Source: Allopusillimonas soli (lineage in GTDB: Bacteria > Pseudomonadota > Gammaproteobacteria > Burkholderiales > Burkholderiaceae_B). Taken from it: a DNA stretch of 64,000 bases. Shown here piece by piece: positions 27,694 through 37,046 of this stretch. Location: contig NZ_SDQC01000002.1 in the NCBI RefSeq assembly GCF_004153445.1, positions 682,001 through 746,000 of the forward strand, in the 5' to 3' direction. Numbering within the stretch: the stretch's first letter is position 1; each line of letters starts with the position of its first letter. The notes beneath the pieces are model-generated. The model was not told the origin of the DNA and did not search any database. It saw only the letters and a list, made by a program, of their open reading frames with translations. Made by a program: the position numbers and the translations under genes.

Positions 27694-28449
27694 TCAACAA
27701 GTGCGAAGCGCCGCAATCAGCCCTTCGATGGGTTTCAAACGTATATCCAGTTCGGCCAACAGTACGCGCTGCATATCCCTGCGAAAAACGTCCTGCCACG
27801 GCACCGGCGCCGTGGACGTGGCATCCCGCCCTTCGCCTCCGTGCTGCGCATCTGTCGCCGCATCGCGCAGATGCTCGAAATGCGATTCAAGCAGGGCCGG
27901 TACCTTCAATAGCAAGCGTTGCTCGCGCCCGCCCAATGCCTGCTCCATCGCGGCATCGACCAACGCGAGCCTCGCCATGGTGGGAGACCTCGCTGCCAGC
28001 ACAGCGCGCAGTCGAATGCGCAGATTGGAAATACTGGTTTCCATACGCTCCTGCAGCGACACATACCGCTGCCGAAAAGCCGGGTACTCGATGGGTGCCG
28101 CAGGCTTGCCGTCAGCCGCAATGACCGAACGCCGGTATACGCGCTGGCGCCGGGTTGCCGGCGATGCATCCTGGCCCAGGATGGCTTTTTCCAGCTTGTC
28201 GCGCAGTTGATCGTATTCCGTCGCCGCCTCACGCGCTGGGTCATCGCCAAGCCCGCCGGCTTGTACGGCGGGTGGCGGGCCATTCAGCACAGTGGACAAC
28301 CCAATGGCATCCGACCAGTCAAGCCATTGGCTCAGCTGACGGGACAGCGGCTGCCTTGACGCCTGGACATCAGTATCCGTAAGGCGAACAAGCAGGCGAA
28401 TAAGCGCCGGACCGCCAAAGCCCGTGCGCTGGGGCAGCTCTTGCACCAT
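27694..28449 (-). CDS. DUF3348 family protein
   Basis: The 251-residue soluble protein is the first gene of the stator-like operon. I recognise it as DUF3348, a betaproteobacterial family of unknown function that occurs with DUF802, OmpA and DUF2894 genes. Features are the N-terminal FGGPALIRLLVRLTD, a QWLDWSDAIGL segment, a Tyr/Arg-rich centre (EYPAFRQRYVSLQERM) and a largely helical second half ending LLAELDIRLKPIEGLI. No enzymatic motif or signal peptide is visible. A role as a cytoplasmic partner of the DUF802 tail is possible but is inference from gene order only. Confidence 0.7.
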   Translation of the reverse strand: MVQELPQRTGFGGPALIRLLVRLTDTDVQASRQPLSRQLSQWLDWSDAIGLSTVLNGPPPAVQAGGLGDDPAREAATEYDQLRDKLEKAILGQDASPATRRQRVYRRSVIAADGKPAAPIEYPAFRQRYVSLQERMETSISNLRIRLRAVLAARSPTMARLALVDAAMEQALGGREQRLLLKVPALLESHFEHLRDAATDAQHGGEGRDATSTAPVPWQDVFRRDMQRVLLAELDIRLKPIEGLIAALRTC

Positions 28450-28526
28450 GCCAAGGTCAAAAACCAGTGATTTTACACGTTGGCGGCCGCCGCATGGCGG
28501 ATCACCGGGGAAGCAGCGCAGTATAC

Positions 28527-28874
28527 CTAGCTGTGATCCTTGGCATGAACGTGATCGAGCGTCTGCAAGGCCAGCGCGGAATGCGCAAATGCGCCCCCGG
28601 CACGCATTTCAGCCGCAACCCAGATTGCCTCCATGATCTGCTGGTCTGTCGCGCCCGCGCGGACCGCCGCCTCGGTATGCCCCTTGATGCAGTACGGACA
28701 TTGAGTCACATGCGCCACGGCAACGGCAATGATTTGCTTGGTTTGCGCATCCAGGGCACCGGGCGCGAACACCGCCTTGCTGAAGGCCTTGAACGCGGCC
28801 ATGGGTTCGGGGGCAAGCTCCTTGCGCTTGTTGGCAATTTCCCGAGTTGGGTTGGGATACATCGCGTCGTCCAT
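28527..28874 (-). CDS. Carboxymuconolactone decarboxylase/AhpD family protein
   Basis: The 115-residue protein carries the AhpD-type CxxC motif in QCPYCIKGHTEAA, with the downstream histidine of the family core. It lacks the features of true carboxymuconolactone decarboxylase, so a thiol peroxidase or disulfide-relay role is more likely. The ATG at MDDAMYPNP follows an AGGAG site 9 nt upstream; longer starts add 52 unrelated residues. It lies 119 nt downstream of the LysR gene on the same strand, which may or may not regulate it. Confidence 0.88.
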   Translation of the reverse strand: MDDAMYPNPTREIANKRKELAPEPMAAFKAFSKAVFAPGALDAQTKQIIAVAVAHVTQCPYCIKGHTEAAVRAGATDQQIMEAIWVAAEMRAGGAFAHSALALQTLDHVHAKDHS

Positions 28875-28993
28875 GTATAGGCTCCTGTGTGGTTGAATGG
28901 CATGCTTTATATGATAGACCCAAGCGGCATCGGCCCACCCGCGTACCCCTGCCATTAGCAATGCCTGGCTCACAGGAAGCCGGCGCCCGGCCG

Positions 28994-29893
28994 CTATGCA
29001 AGCTTGTCCGCGCGCTCCAGTTTTTCGCATAGAAAGTCTATGAACACTCGAGCGCGCAAGGGCATTAGCCGGGAGGGAAATAGCGCAACCAGCGGAATGG
29101 TTTCAAACTCCCATTCGGGAAGAATGCGTCTGAGCGTATCGGCTTCGGTACTGTGCGCCAGCCTGTGGCTGGACAAGGGTACGATACCCGCGCCGCGCAC
29201 TGCCATGCGCGTAAGCATCGCGACATTGTTGACGGCAATACGTCCCTTGACATGGACATGTTCCATGCGCTCGCCCGAGCGCAGATGCCATATGGAATCC
29301 TCCCGGCTGGTGGAGGCGCGCAGGCATTCATAGCGAGCCAGTTGGGCCGGTGTTCGAGGCACGCCATGCTTTTCAAGGTAGTCGTCCGACGCGTACAGCC
29401 CGAGCCTCACCAGCCCCAACTGGCGCGCGACCACACCCGAGTCAGGCAGGCGGCTCATGCGGATCACGATATCGTAGGGCTCGGTCACAAGATCGATGGG
29501 CTTGATGCTCAGGTCGTACTCGCATTCAATCTCGGGATAGCGCTGCGAAAACTCCTTGATGGCATCTGGCAAAAAAGAGAGCGCGAAGCTGGACGGGATG
29601 GACATACGGAGCAGGCCCTTGGGCTGCTGGGCGCCTTCGAGCAGCTGTTCATGCGCAATGCGGGCCTCTTCGACGATGTGCTGACAGCGCTCGAAATAGA
29701 GGGCCCCCGCCTCCGTCAGCTCGACCTTGCGGGTACTGCGGTTCAGCAAGCGCACACCAATACTACGCTCGAGCTCGCTGATGCGGCGGGAAATAGTGGA
29801 AGCTGGCATGTTCAACGTGTCGGCGGCACGAGTGAAGCTGCGACCACGGGCCACTTCCACGAACAAGGCAATATCGTTCAGGGATGCCGACAT
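28994..29893 (-). CDS. LysR family transcriptional regulator
   Basis: The 299-residue protein is a typical LysR regulator. The N-terminal winged HTH (DIALFVEVARGRSFTRAADTLNMPASTISRRISELERSIG) is followed by a periplasmic-binding-protein-like effector domain from about residue 90. It belongs to the CrgA/AaeR-like subgroup common in Burkholderiales. It is divergent from the DUF4148 gene and upstream of the AhpD-like gene. The ligand is not predictable. The 210-nt AT-rich gap upstream probably carries its operator. Confidence 0.93.
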   Translation of the reverse strand: MSASLNDIALFVEVARGRSFTRAADTLNMPASTISRRISELERSIGVRLLNRSTRKVELTEAGALYFERCQHIVEEARIAHEQLLEGAQQPKGLLRMSIPSSFALSFLPDAIKEFSQRYPEIECEYDLSIKPIDLVTEPYDIVIRMSRLPDSGVVARQLGLVRLGLYASDDYLEKHGVPRTPAQLARYECLRASTSREDSIWHLRSGERMEHVHVKGRIAVNNVAMLTRMAVRGAGIVPLSSHRLAHSTEADTLRRILPEWEFETIPLVALFPSRLMPLRARVFIDFLCEKLERADKLA

Positions 29894-30106
29894 ATCTATT
29901 CCAATTTTGCCAACAATAATTCCACCAAAATCACATGTTACCGCTTTATTACTAGTTATTTTGGAAAAATGAATTCGTGGATTAGGTATTTATCCTTATA
30001 TCGTAAACCCTCATACTTCATCCCATCGAGACAGGAAATGCGCAAGCCAACAACCGCCATTCCCGGCCCTTCGAAACAATCTGAACTTACTTGATGGAGT
30101 ATGAAT

Positions 30107-30475
30107 ATGAAATCCCTAGCTACTGCCGCCATGATTGCCCTGAGTTTCTCCGCCGCCGGTTTCGCACAGGCTGCCGACACTACGCCGGTCACCCGCGCGC
30201 AAGTCATTGCCGAATTGCAGCAAGCCCAGGCACAAGGTCTTGTCACCATCGGCGAAGAAGCCTATCCCGCCGACGCACTGCCGACCAGCACCAAGAGCCG
30301 TACGGAAGTTCTGAATGAACTTGCTGCAGCGCAAGTTGCGGGTCGGGTTTCCGTGGGAGAAGCGGCGCAATATCCGGTCGTTCGCATTGACCAAGGCGCT
30401 GAAAAATCCCGCGCCGAAGTCCTGCAGGAGCTGCATGCCTACGCCGCATCGGGCAATCACCACATTCCTGCCTGA
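30107..30475 (+). CDS. DUF4148 family small secreted protein
   Basis: The 122-residue exported protein has a signal peptide (MKSLATAAMIALSFSAAGFAQA). The mature part contains three imperfect repeats built on S/T-R-x-x-V-x-x-E-L...G-x-V-x-(I/V)-G-E...Y-P: TRAQVIAELQQAQAQG, SRTEVLNELAAAQVAG and SRAEVLQELHAYAASG. DUF4148 proteins are abundant in Burkholderiales and have no known function. The second of two nearby ATGs is preferred because GGAG lies 7 nt upstream of it. A strong terminator follows, so it is monocistronic. Confidence 0.85.
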   Translation: MKSLATAAMIALSFSAAGFAQAADTTPVTRAQVIAELQQAQAQGLVTIGEEAYPADALPTSTKSRTEVLNELAAAQVAGRVSVGEAAQYPVVRIDQGAEKSRAEVLQELHAYAASGNHHIPA

Positions 30476-30503
30476 TTGACCGTTACCATGCTGTCCCCTT
30501 TTG

Positions 30504-30529
30504 GAAGGCCCTCGCGGCCTTCTTTTTTT
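30504..30529 (+). terminator. Rho-independent terminator after the DUF4148 gene
   Basis: A perfect 7-bp GAAGGCC/GGCCTTC stem with a 5-nt loop is followed at once by seven T residues, 28 nt after the stop codon. It is the clearest intrinsic terminator in the window. Confidence 0.92.
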
Positions 30530-30617
30530 GTGGTGTTTCGGCATGGGCCATAAACGAAGGCCGGGGCTGGCCGCAATACGTCAGCCAGCCCCGGCCGCAC
30601 TGATCCGGACAGCAGGA

Positions 30618-33089
30618 TCAGTGCTTCAGGCGATTGTCGGCGCCCGCCTCGGCGGGCTTGGCGTTGGCCACAGCTTCAGCGGCCAGGCGCGCCACCTCTT
30701 CGTCTGAGAGTGGTGTTGGCATACGCTCCAGCGCCACCTCAAGTACGCGATCTATCCAGCGGACCGGAATGATTTCAAGGTGGTTTTTCACATTGTCTGG
30801 AATATCCGCGAGATCCTTCACGTTTTCTTCCGGAATCATGACCGTCTTGATACCGCCCCGGTGAGCTGCCAAGAGTTTTTCCTTCAGGCCGCCAATACCG
30901 AGCACTTCGCCGCGTAGTGTGATTTCGCCTGTCATCGCAACATCAGCGCGAACAGGAATACCGGTGAGCGCCGACACGACAGCCGTGGTGATGGCAATGC
31001 CTGCCGAGGGGCCATCTTTGGGTGTGGCCCCTTCCGGGAAGTGCACGTGCAGGTCGCGTTTCTCGAAAGCGGTGTTGGCAATGCCCCATTTCTGGGCGCG
31101 GGCCCGCACCACCGTGCGAGCGGCCTCGACCGACTCCTTCATGACATCGCCCAGCGAGCCAGTTCGGATGATGGCGCCCTTGCCCGGCATGTCGGCCACC
31201 TCTATGGTAAGCAGATCGCCACCGACTTCTGTCCAGGCCAAGCCGGTCACCTGCCCGATCTTGTTTTCCTTCTCGGCCATACCGAAATTGAAGCGGCGCA
31301 CGCCCAGGAAGTCGTTGAGATTTTCGGACGTCACGACAATGCGCTCATTGACCCGGGCAGGTGCACCCTTCTGGCCTTTGGCCTTGCCTGTTGGATTGGC
31401 CGCCAATAGTTTCTTGACCACTTTGCGGCAGATCTTGCTGATTTCGCGCTCCAGGGCTCGCACGCCGGCTTCCCGGGTGTAGTACCGCACAATGTCGCGC
31501 ACCGCCGATTCTTCAATGGTGATCTCGCCTTCCTGCACACCGTTGTTCTTCATGAGCTTGGGCAGCAGGTGATCGAAGGCGATATGCACCTTTTCATCTT
31601 CGGTGTAGCCGGACAGCCGGATGACTTCCATGCGGTCCAGCAGCGCGGGCGGAATATTCAGCGTATTGCTGGTTGCCACGAACATGACATCGGACAGATC
31701 GAAGTCCACCTCGATGTAGTGATCCTGGAAAGTGTGGTTCTGCTCGGGATCCAGTACCTCCAGCAAGGCCGACGAAGGATCGCCACGAAAATCCGCGCCC
31801 ATCTTGTCGATTTCATCAAGCAGGAAAAGCGGGTTGCGCACGCCGACCTTGGCCATGTTCTGCAGAATCTTGCCAGGCATGGAGCCGATATAGGTGCGCC
31901 TGTGGCCGCGGATCTCAGCCTCGTCGCGCACGCCGCCCAGCGCCATACGCACGAACTTGCGGTTTGTGGCGCGCGCCACCGACTGCCCCAGCGAAGTTTT
32001 GCCCACGCCCGGAGGTCCCACCAAGCACAAAATAGGCGCCTTGAGCTTATCGACGCGCTGCTGCACGGCCAGGTATTCAATGATACGTTCCTTGACCTTT
32101 TCAAGCCCGTAGTGGTCCGCATCCAGCACCTGTTCGGCATTGGAGATAGATGAATTGATACGGTTTTTTTTGCGCCATGGCAATCCGATCAATGTATCGA
32201 TGTAGTTGCGCACCACAGTGGCTTCGGCCGACATGGGCGACATGAGCTTGAGCTTCTTGAGCTCCGCATCCGCCTTCTTGCGCGCTTCCTTGGGCAAATG
32301 AGCAGCCTCGATCTTGCGCTCGAGCTCTTCGATGTCGGCGCCTTCCTCGCCTTCGCCCAGTTCCTTCTGGATGGCCTTGACCTGCTCGTTCAGGTAGTAG
32401 TCGCGCTGGCTCTTTTCCATTTGCTTCTTGACGCGCCCGCGAATACGCTTCTCGACCTGGAGAATGTCGATTTCGGACTCGAGCTGCGACAGCAGGCTTT
32501 CCAGCCGCTGGGAGGTGCTGACCACTTCCAGCATCTGCTGCTTTTGTTCAAGCTTGAGCGGCAGGTGCGCGGCAATGGTGTCGGCCAAGCGGCCGGCATC
32601 ATCGATGCCGGTGAGGGAGGTGAGTATTTCCTGCGGGATTTTCTTGTTGAGCTTGACGTACTGCTCGAACTGGGCCACGACGGCGCGGCGCAATGCCTCG
32701 GCCTCGGCGTCTTCACCCTGATCAGGCTCGACAGCGCTGACGACGGCCATGAAATGGGTCTCGGCATCGGCTACGGAATGGATACGTGCACGCTGCACGC
32801 CTTCGACCAACACCTTGACCGTGCCATCCGGCAGCTTGAGCATTTGCAGAATGCTGGCCGCACAGCCTATTTCATACAGGTCGTCAGGGCTTGGGTCGTC
32901 TTTGCCAGCGGACTTCTGGGCCACCAGCATGATGTTGTTGCCGCCTTCCATGGCGAGTTCAAGCGCCTTGATGGAGCGAGGCCGGCCGACAAACAGTGGA
33001 ATCACCATATGCGGGAACACAACCACGTCGCGCAGGGGCAACAGAGGCAGTTCCATCGAATCGGTGGAGAGGATCTGGCTCGCAGACAT
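30618..33089 (-). CDS. lon: ATP-dependent protease Lon
   Basis: Lon degrades misfolded proteins and selected regulators in the cytoplasm. The 823-residue LonA protein has an N-terminal substrate domain ([23 protein letters not shown]) and an AAA+ module (Walker [12 protein letters not shown], then LLDEIDKM). The C-terminal serine-lysine protease has its serine in [12 protein letters not shown]. It is about 40 residues longer than E. coli Lon, mainly at the C-terminus. It lies downstream of tig-clpP-clpX with its own probable heat-shock promoter in the 145-nt gap. Confidence 0.97.
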   Translation of the reverse strand: MSASQILSTDSMELPLLPLRDVVVFPHMVIPLFVGRPRSIKALELAMEGGNNIMLVAQKSAGKDDPSPDDLYEIGCAASILQMLKLPDGTVKVLVEGVQRARIHSVADAETHFMAVVSAVEPDQGEDAEAEALRRAVVAQFEQYVKLNKKIPQEILTSLTGIDDAGRLADTIAAHLPLKLEQKQQMLEVVSTSQRLESLLSQLESEIDILQVEKRIRGRVKKQMEKSQRDYYLNEQVKAIQKELGEGEEGADIEELERKIEAAHLPKEARKKADAELKKLKLMSPMSAEATVVRNYIDTLIGLPWRKKNRINSSISNAEQVLDADHYGLEKVKERIIEYLAVQQRVDKLKAPILCLVGPPGVGKTSLGQSVARATNRKFVRMALGGVRDEAEIRGHRRTYIGSMPGKILQNMAKVGVRNPLFLLDEIDKMGADFRGDPSSALLEVLDPEQNHTFQDHYIEVDFDLSDVMFVATSNTLNIPPALLDRMEVIRLSGYTEDEKVHIAFDHLLPKLMKNNGVQEGEITIEESAVRDIVRYYTREAGVRALEREISKICRKVVKKLLAANPTGKAKGQKGAPARVNERIVVTSENLNDFLGVRRFNFGMAEKENKIGQVTGLAWTEVGGDLLTIEVADMPGKGAIIRTGSLGDVMKESVEAARTVVRARAQKWGIANTAFEKRDLHVHFPEGATPKDGPSAGIAITTAVVSALTGIPVRADVAMTGEITLRGEVLGIGGLKEKLLAAHRGGIKTVMIPEENVKDLADIPDNVKNHLEIIPVRWIDRVLEVALERMPTPLSDEEVARLAAEAVANAKPAEAGADNRLKH

Positions 33090-33165
33090 AGTAACTTCCT
33101 TAAAATTTACCCGGAGATGAAAAAGGGAAGCATCCGGCCCCCCTTCTCACCTCTACTGTCACTAC

Positions 33166-33193
33166 ATATAACGGCAAACGCTCCGATTTCAAG
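33166..33193 (-). promoter_or_regulatory. Candidate heat-shock (sigma32-like) promoter for lon
   Basis: On the minus strand CTTGAAA, the full sigma32 -35 consensus, is followed after 13 nt by CGTTATAT, a partial match to the sigma32 -10 element. The same stretch also reads as TTGAAA and TATATG with a 16-nt spacer for sigma70. It lies about 80 nt before lon. Confidence 0.5.
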
Positions 33194-33234
33194 AGCCCGC
33201 CGTGGATGCCTGCTTGTAATAAATCGGGCTATTT

Positions 33235-34542
33235 TCAGGCTGCCGCATCTTTGAGCTTGCGCGATGCGGCCGGACGGCCTTCGGTCTCGGGCGCCGCCTC
33301 GTCTTCGTAGATGAGGATGGGCGTTCCTTTGCCGACGACGGCGTTTTCGTCCAGTACCACTCTTTTGACGTTCTTCTGGGAGGGAAGTTCGTACATGGTA
33401 CCCAACAATGCCTGTTCGACAATGGAACGCAGGCCCCGCGCGCCCGTGCGCCGCTTGATGGCACGCTTGGCAATTGCCTGCAGCGCACCCGGGCGCACGT
33501 CGAGCTCGACATCTTCCATTTCAAACAGTTTCTGAAACTGCTTGATAAGGGAGTTCTTGGGCTCGGTAAGGATGCGCACCAGCGTGTCTTCCTGGAGTTC
33601 CTCGAGCGTGGCGACCACCGGCAGACGCCCAACCAGTTCGGGAATAAGGCCGAACTTGATGAGATCTTCGGGTTCGACCTCGGAGAAAAGCTCGCCCACC
33701 CCCCGCTCGGTCTTGGCCCGCACAGAGGCGGAAAAGCCGATGCCGGAACGCTCTGTGCGGTCGCGGATGACTTTTTCAAGGCCGTCGAAGGCCCCCCCCA
33801 CGATGAACAGAATATTGGTAGTGTCGACCTGGACAAAGTCCTGGTTGGGGTGCTTGCGCCCGCCCTGGGGCGGCACAGAAGCGACCGTGCCCTCGATGAG
33901 CTTGAGCAGTGCCTGCTGCACACCCTCGCCGGAAACATCCCGGGTAATGGAAGGGTTGTCCGCCTTGCGCGAGATTTTGTCAATTTCATCGATGTAGATG
34001 ATGGCACGCTGGGCCTTCTCGACATCGTAGTTGCAGTTTTGCAGCAGCTTCTGGACGATGTTCTCGACATCTTCGCCGACATAGCCCGCCTCCGTGAGGG
34101 TGGTGGCGTCAGCCATGACAAAGGGAACATCGAGCATGCGCGCCAGCGTCTGGGCAAGCAGGGTCTTGCCTGATCCCGTGGGGCCTATGAGCAGAATATT
34201 GCTTTTGGAGAGCTCGACGTCGTCGCCTTCGACCTGCCCGTAGCGGATGCGCTTGTAATGGTTGTACACGGCCACCGCCAGATTACGCTTGGGCGTGTCC
34301 TGGCCGATGACGTAGCCATCGAGGAAGGCCTTGATTTCGCGCGGCGTGGGCAGCTCGTTGCGGATGGCATCGCGCGCGGCTTCCTGGCTCTCTTCGATGA
34401 TGATGTCGTTGCACAAATCGATGCATTCATCGCAGATGAACACCGACGGGCCAGCAATGAGCTTGCGCACTTCGTGCTGGCTCTTGTTGCAGAAAGAGCA
34501 GCGAAGTGTCTTTTCGTCCGCCGATCCTTTTTTCTCGGGCAT
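33235..34542 (-). CDS. clpX: ClpXP unfoldase ClpX
   Basis: ClpX is the AAA+ ring that recognises and unfolds substrates and feeds them to ClpP. The protein has 435 residues. The N-terminal zinc-binding domain has four cysteines ([10 protein letters not shown] and [12 protein letters not shown]), followed by Walker [23 protein letters not shown], and the ClpP-contacting IGF-type loop, here SGIGFSASV. The ATG at [11 protein letters not shown] was chosen; a start 26 residues earlier has no family support. It lies 80 nt after clpP, with a 6-bp hairpin spanning the clpP stop. Confidence 0.97.
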   Translation of the reverse strand: MPEKKGSADEKTLRCSFCNKSQHEVRKLIAGPSVFICDECIDLCNDIIIEESQEAARDAIRNELPTPREIKAFLDGYVIGQDTPKRNLAVAVYNHYKRIRYGQVEGDDVELSKSNILLIGPTGSGKTLLAQTLARMLDVPFVMADATTLTEAGYVGEDVENIVQKLLQNCNYDVEKAQRAIIYIDEIDKISRKADNPSITRDVSGEGVQQALLKLIEGTVASVPPQGGRKHPNQDFVQVDTTNILFIVGGAFDGLEKVIRDRTERSGIGFSASVRAKTERGVGELFSEVEPEDLIKFGLIPELVGRLPVVATLEELQEDTLVRILTEPKNSLIKQFQKLFEMEDVELDVRPGALQAIAKRAIKRRTGARGLRSIVEQALLGTMYELPSQKNVKRVVLDENAVVGKGTPILIYEDEAAPETEGRPAASRKLKDAAA

Positions 34543-34622
34543 ATATCTTTCAGTCCATGGACAGGACGAACCTGTCGATAATGACACCGGCAGGACACAG
34601 GCCCTGCCAGCCTGATGCAAAC

Positions 34623-35285
34623 TCAGGCCTGGTCGAGACGCGAGACCAGGACCTTGTCTACCAAACCATACGATACCGCATCTTCGGCTGACATGAAATT
34701 ATCACGCTCAGTGTCGATCTCGATGCGCTCAATGGGCTGCCCGGTATTCCGGGAGAGGATCGTGTTCAGGCGCTCGCGCAGGCTGATGATTTCACGCGCC
34801 TGGATCTGAATATCGGAGGCCTGTCCCTGCGCACCGCCCGATGGCTGGTGAATCATGATGCGCGAATTAGGCAGCGTATAGCGCTTGCCCTTCGCGCCCG
34901 CAGCCAGGAGGAAGGCGCCCATGCTCGCGGCCAGCCCCGTGCACAGTGTGGAGACATCGGGCTTGACGAACTGCATGGTGTCGAAGATGGCCATGCCGGC
35001 ATAAACCGACCCGCCCGGAGAATTGATATACAGAGAGATATCCTTCTCGGGATTCTCGGATTCCAGGAACAGCAATTGCGCCACCACCAGATTGGCGGAG
35101 TGGTCTGTGACCGGGCCCACGAAAAAAATCACGCGCTCGCGCAGCAGACGGGAGTAAATGTCGTAGGACCGCTCTCCGCGGCCCGACTGTTCAATCACGA
35201 TGGGCACATAGCCCAACCCCGTGGGGGTCACCGAGTCCCCGCCATGCATTGATGCGTAAAAATCGGTAAATCGCGATATCGACAT
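34623..35285 (-). CDS. clpP: ATP-dependent Clp protease proteolytic subunit
   Basis: ClpP is the serine protease chamber that works with ClpX and ClpA. The 220-residue protein has the catalytic serine in [14 protein letters not shown], the histidine in [16 protein letters not shown], and the standard N-terminal stretch [26 protein letters not shown]. The ATG directly follows the trigger factor stop (TAA then ATG with no gap), so translation is coupled. It is the middle gene of tig-clpP-clpX. Confidence 0.97.
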   Translation of the reverse strand: MSISRFTDFYASMHGGDSVTPTGLGYVPIVIEQSGRGERSYDIYSRLLRERVIFFVGPVTDHSANLVVAQLLFLESENPEKDISLYINSPGGSVYAGMAIFDTMQFVKPDVSTLCTGLAASMGAFLLAAGAKGKRYTLPNSRIMIHQPSGGAQGQASDIQIQAREIISLRERLNTILSRNTGQPIERIEIDTERDNFMSAEDAVSYGLVDKVLVSRLDQA

Positions 35286-36593
35286 TTAGTTTGTCCCCAT
35301 GATTTCATCGAAGCTGACATTCTCGTCGGCCACCTGGGCTTTGGATACGACGTGATCTACCACGTTGTCTTCAAGCACGATCGCCTCGATCTCGGCGCGG
35401 CGCTGCCGGTCGGACAGATAGTAGGCCACCACCTGCGCAGGCTGTTCGTAGTTTTGCGCGAACTCTTCGATGCGGGCACGCACCTGCTCGGGCTTGGCCT
35501 GCAGATCGGCTGTACGCACCAGCTCGGATACGAGCAGGCCAAGGCGGACGCGGCGCTCGGATTCCGCGGAGAAGGCCTCAACGGGGATGGGCACCGAATC
35601 GGCGTTGGGTACGCCGCGCTGCTTGAGCTCCTCGCGCGCGGCCTTGACCCGGCCCTCGGCATCGTTATTGACAAGCGCCTTGGGAACGTCAAAATCGCAG
35701 GCGGCGGCCAGGGCGTCCATGACGCTGCCCTTGGTGCGCTGCTGCACACGGGACTTGACCTCGCGCTCGATATTGGCGCGGACATCGGCAAGCAGCTTGT
35801 CGACATCACCCTCGGCTTGACCCAGGGACTTGGCGAAGTCGGCATCCACCTCGGGAAGAATGGGCTCGGCAACCTCAGTGACCGTAATGCTGAACTCGGC
35901 CGTCTTGCCAGCCACTTCCTTGCTGCCGTAGTCCTGCGGAAAGGTCAGCGGGAAAGTCTTGCTTTCGCCGGCCTTCATGCCACGGACAGCCGTTTCGAAT
36001 TCCGGCAGCATGCGGCCCTGGCCAAGCACGAACGGGAATTTCTCGGCAGTGCCGCCCTCGAAAGCCTCGCCATCGATGGTGCCTGTGAAATCGAGCGTCA
36101 CGCGATCATCGTCCTGCGCTGCGCGGTCTTCGCGGCTCTCGTAGGTAGCGCGCTGCTTGCGCAGAATCTCGAGCGTGCGCTGCACGTCGGCGTCGGTGAC
36201 CTCGGCATGGGCGCGCTTGACCTGCAGGGCGGCCAGATCGGGCACCTTGACGTCGGGATAGACTTCGAACGTGGCCGAGAAGGCCATGGTGCCGTCTTCG
36301 ACGCCCTCGGTCTTGGGCTCGAGATTCGGTGTGCCAGCGATGCGCAGCTTGGCTTCCTCGATGACCTTGTCAAGGTTGCGGCCCACTTCGGAATTGATGA
36401 CGTCGTAGCGGATGCCAGGCCCATGACTGCGCTCGATGAGGGACAACGGCGCCTTGCCCGGGCGAAAGCCCTGTATCTTGGCGCTGCGGGCGACGCGCTT
36501 CAGTTGTGCCTGGACCTGTTTTTCGATGTCGGCAACGGAGATCGCGACGTCAACACGGCGCTCCAGGCCGGACAGAATTTCAACCTCGGGCAT
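35286..36593 (-). CDS. tig: Trigger factor
   Basis: This ribosome-associated chaperone and peptidyl-prolyl isomerase meets nascent chains at the exit tunnel. The 435 residues match E. coli Tig (432). The ribosome-binding signature GFRPGKAPLSLIE is at about residues 42-54. An FKBP-like PPIase domain follows (DDRVTLDFTGTIDGEAFEGG), then a long helical C-terminal chaperone domain. It is the first gene of the tig-clpP-clpX operon. Confidence 0.97.
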   Translation of the reverse strand: MPEVEILSGLERRVDVAISVADIEKQVQAQLKRVARSAKIQGFRPGKAPLSLIERSHGPGIRYDVINSEVGRNLDKVIEEAKLRIAGTPNLEPKTEGVEDGTMAFSATFEVYPDVKVPDLAALQVKRAHAEVTDADVQRTLEILRKQRATYESREDRAAQDDDRVTLDFTGTIDGEAFEGGTAEKFPFVLGQGRMLPEFETAVRGMKAGESKTFPLTFPQDYGSKEVAGKTAEFSITVTEVAEPILPEVDADFAKSLGQAEGDVDKLLADVRANIEREVKSRVQQRTKGSVMDALAAACDFDVPKALVNNDAEGRVKAAREELKQRGVPNADSVPIPVEAFSAESERRVRLGLLVSELVRTADLQAKPEQVRARIEEFAQNYEQPAQVVAYYLSDRQRRAEIEAIVLEDNVVDHVVSKAQVADENVSFDEIMGTN

Positions 36594-36845
36594 TCGGGAC
36601 CTATATAGTAAAAGAGAGTGAATTGAAGAAATAAACAGGACATTTTACCGGAAACTTGAAGCGCGTTTTGGCGCCCGGGCGCGCTCGCCGGCAACCGCCT
36701 TCTCCATGCCCCTGATCGGCCACGCCCCCGATGCACGCGCACCAGCGGTTTCGACCTCTGCGGGGGCAGATCCGCCGGGGGCGAAACCGTTCCCGCCCCT
36801 GTGGCCGCAGGCCATGCGGTACAGGCGCGGGGAGGCTTGGGCGCG

Positions 36846-36873
36846 TTGCGGGCACCATAAAAGTCGCTATAAT
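36846..36873 (+). promoter_or_regulatory. Promoter of the tRNA-Leu gene
   Basis: A perfect TATAAT -10 box with a TTGCGG -35 box 16 nt upstream ends 15 nt before the mature tRNA. This is a strong stable-RNA-type promoter. Confidence 0.6.
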
Positions 36874-36888
36874 GGCAGGCTGTCTCTT

Positions 36889-36973
36889 GCGAACGTGGCG
36901 GAATTGGTAGACGCACCAGATTTAGGTTCTGGCGCCGAAAGGTGTGAGAGTTCGAGTCTCTCCGTTCGCACCA
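36889..36973 (+). tRNA. tRNA-Leu (anticodon UAG)
   Basis: The 85-nt sequence folds as a class II tRNA with a long variable arm. The acceptor stem is GCGAACG paired with CGTTCGC. The D-loop contains TTGGTAGA, the anticodon stem CCAGA/TCTGG encloses the loop TTTAGGT (anticodon TAG), and the T-arm contains GTTCGAGTC. The CCA end is encoded. It reads CUN leucine codons, mainly CUA. It stands alone, 74 nt before dapC. Confidence 0.97.
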
Positions 36974-37046
36974 GTGGCTATCCTACCCGAACATTCATTG
37001 CGCCGCCCGGCGCCCCGGGGCCTGCGGCGCGGTCAATCACGCTGCC

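Noticed and set aside
24297-28449. A genuine Zorya antiphage system.
   Set aside because: The ZorAB-like pair is present in outline, but no ZorC, ZorD or ZorE-type gene (helicase or nuclease) is nearby, and the partners are DUF3348 and DUF2894, which are common in betaproteobacteria.
35352-36608. A 418-codon frame on the plus strand opposite tig.
   Set aside because: It is a mirror frame of trigger factor with biased, repetitive composition and no domain.
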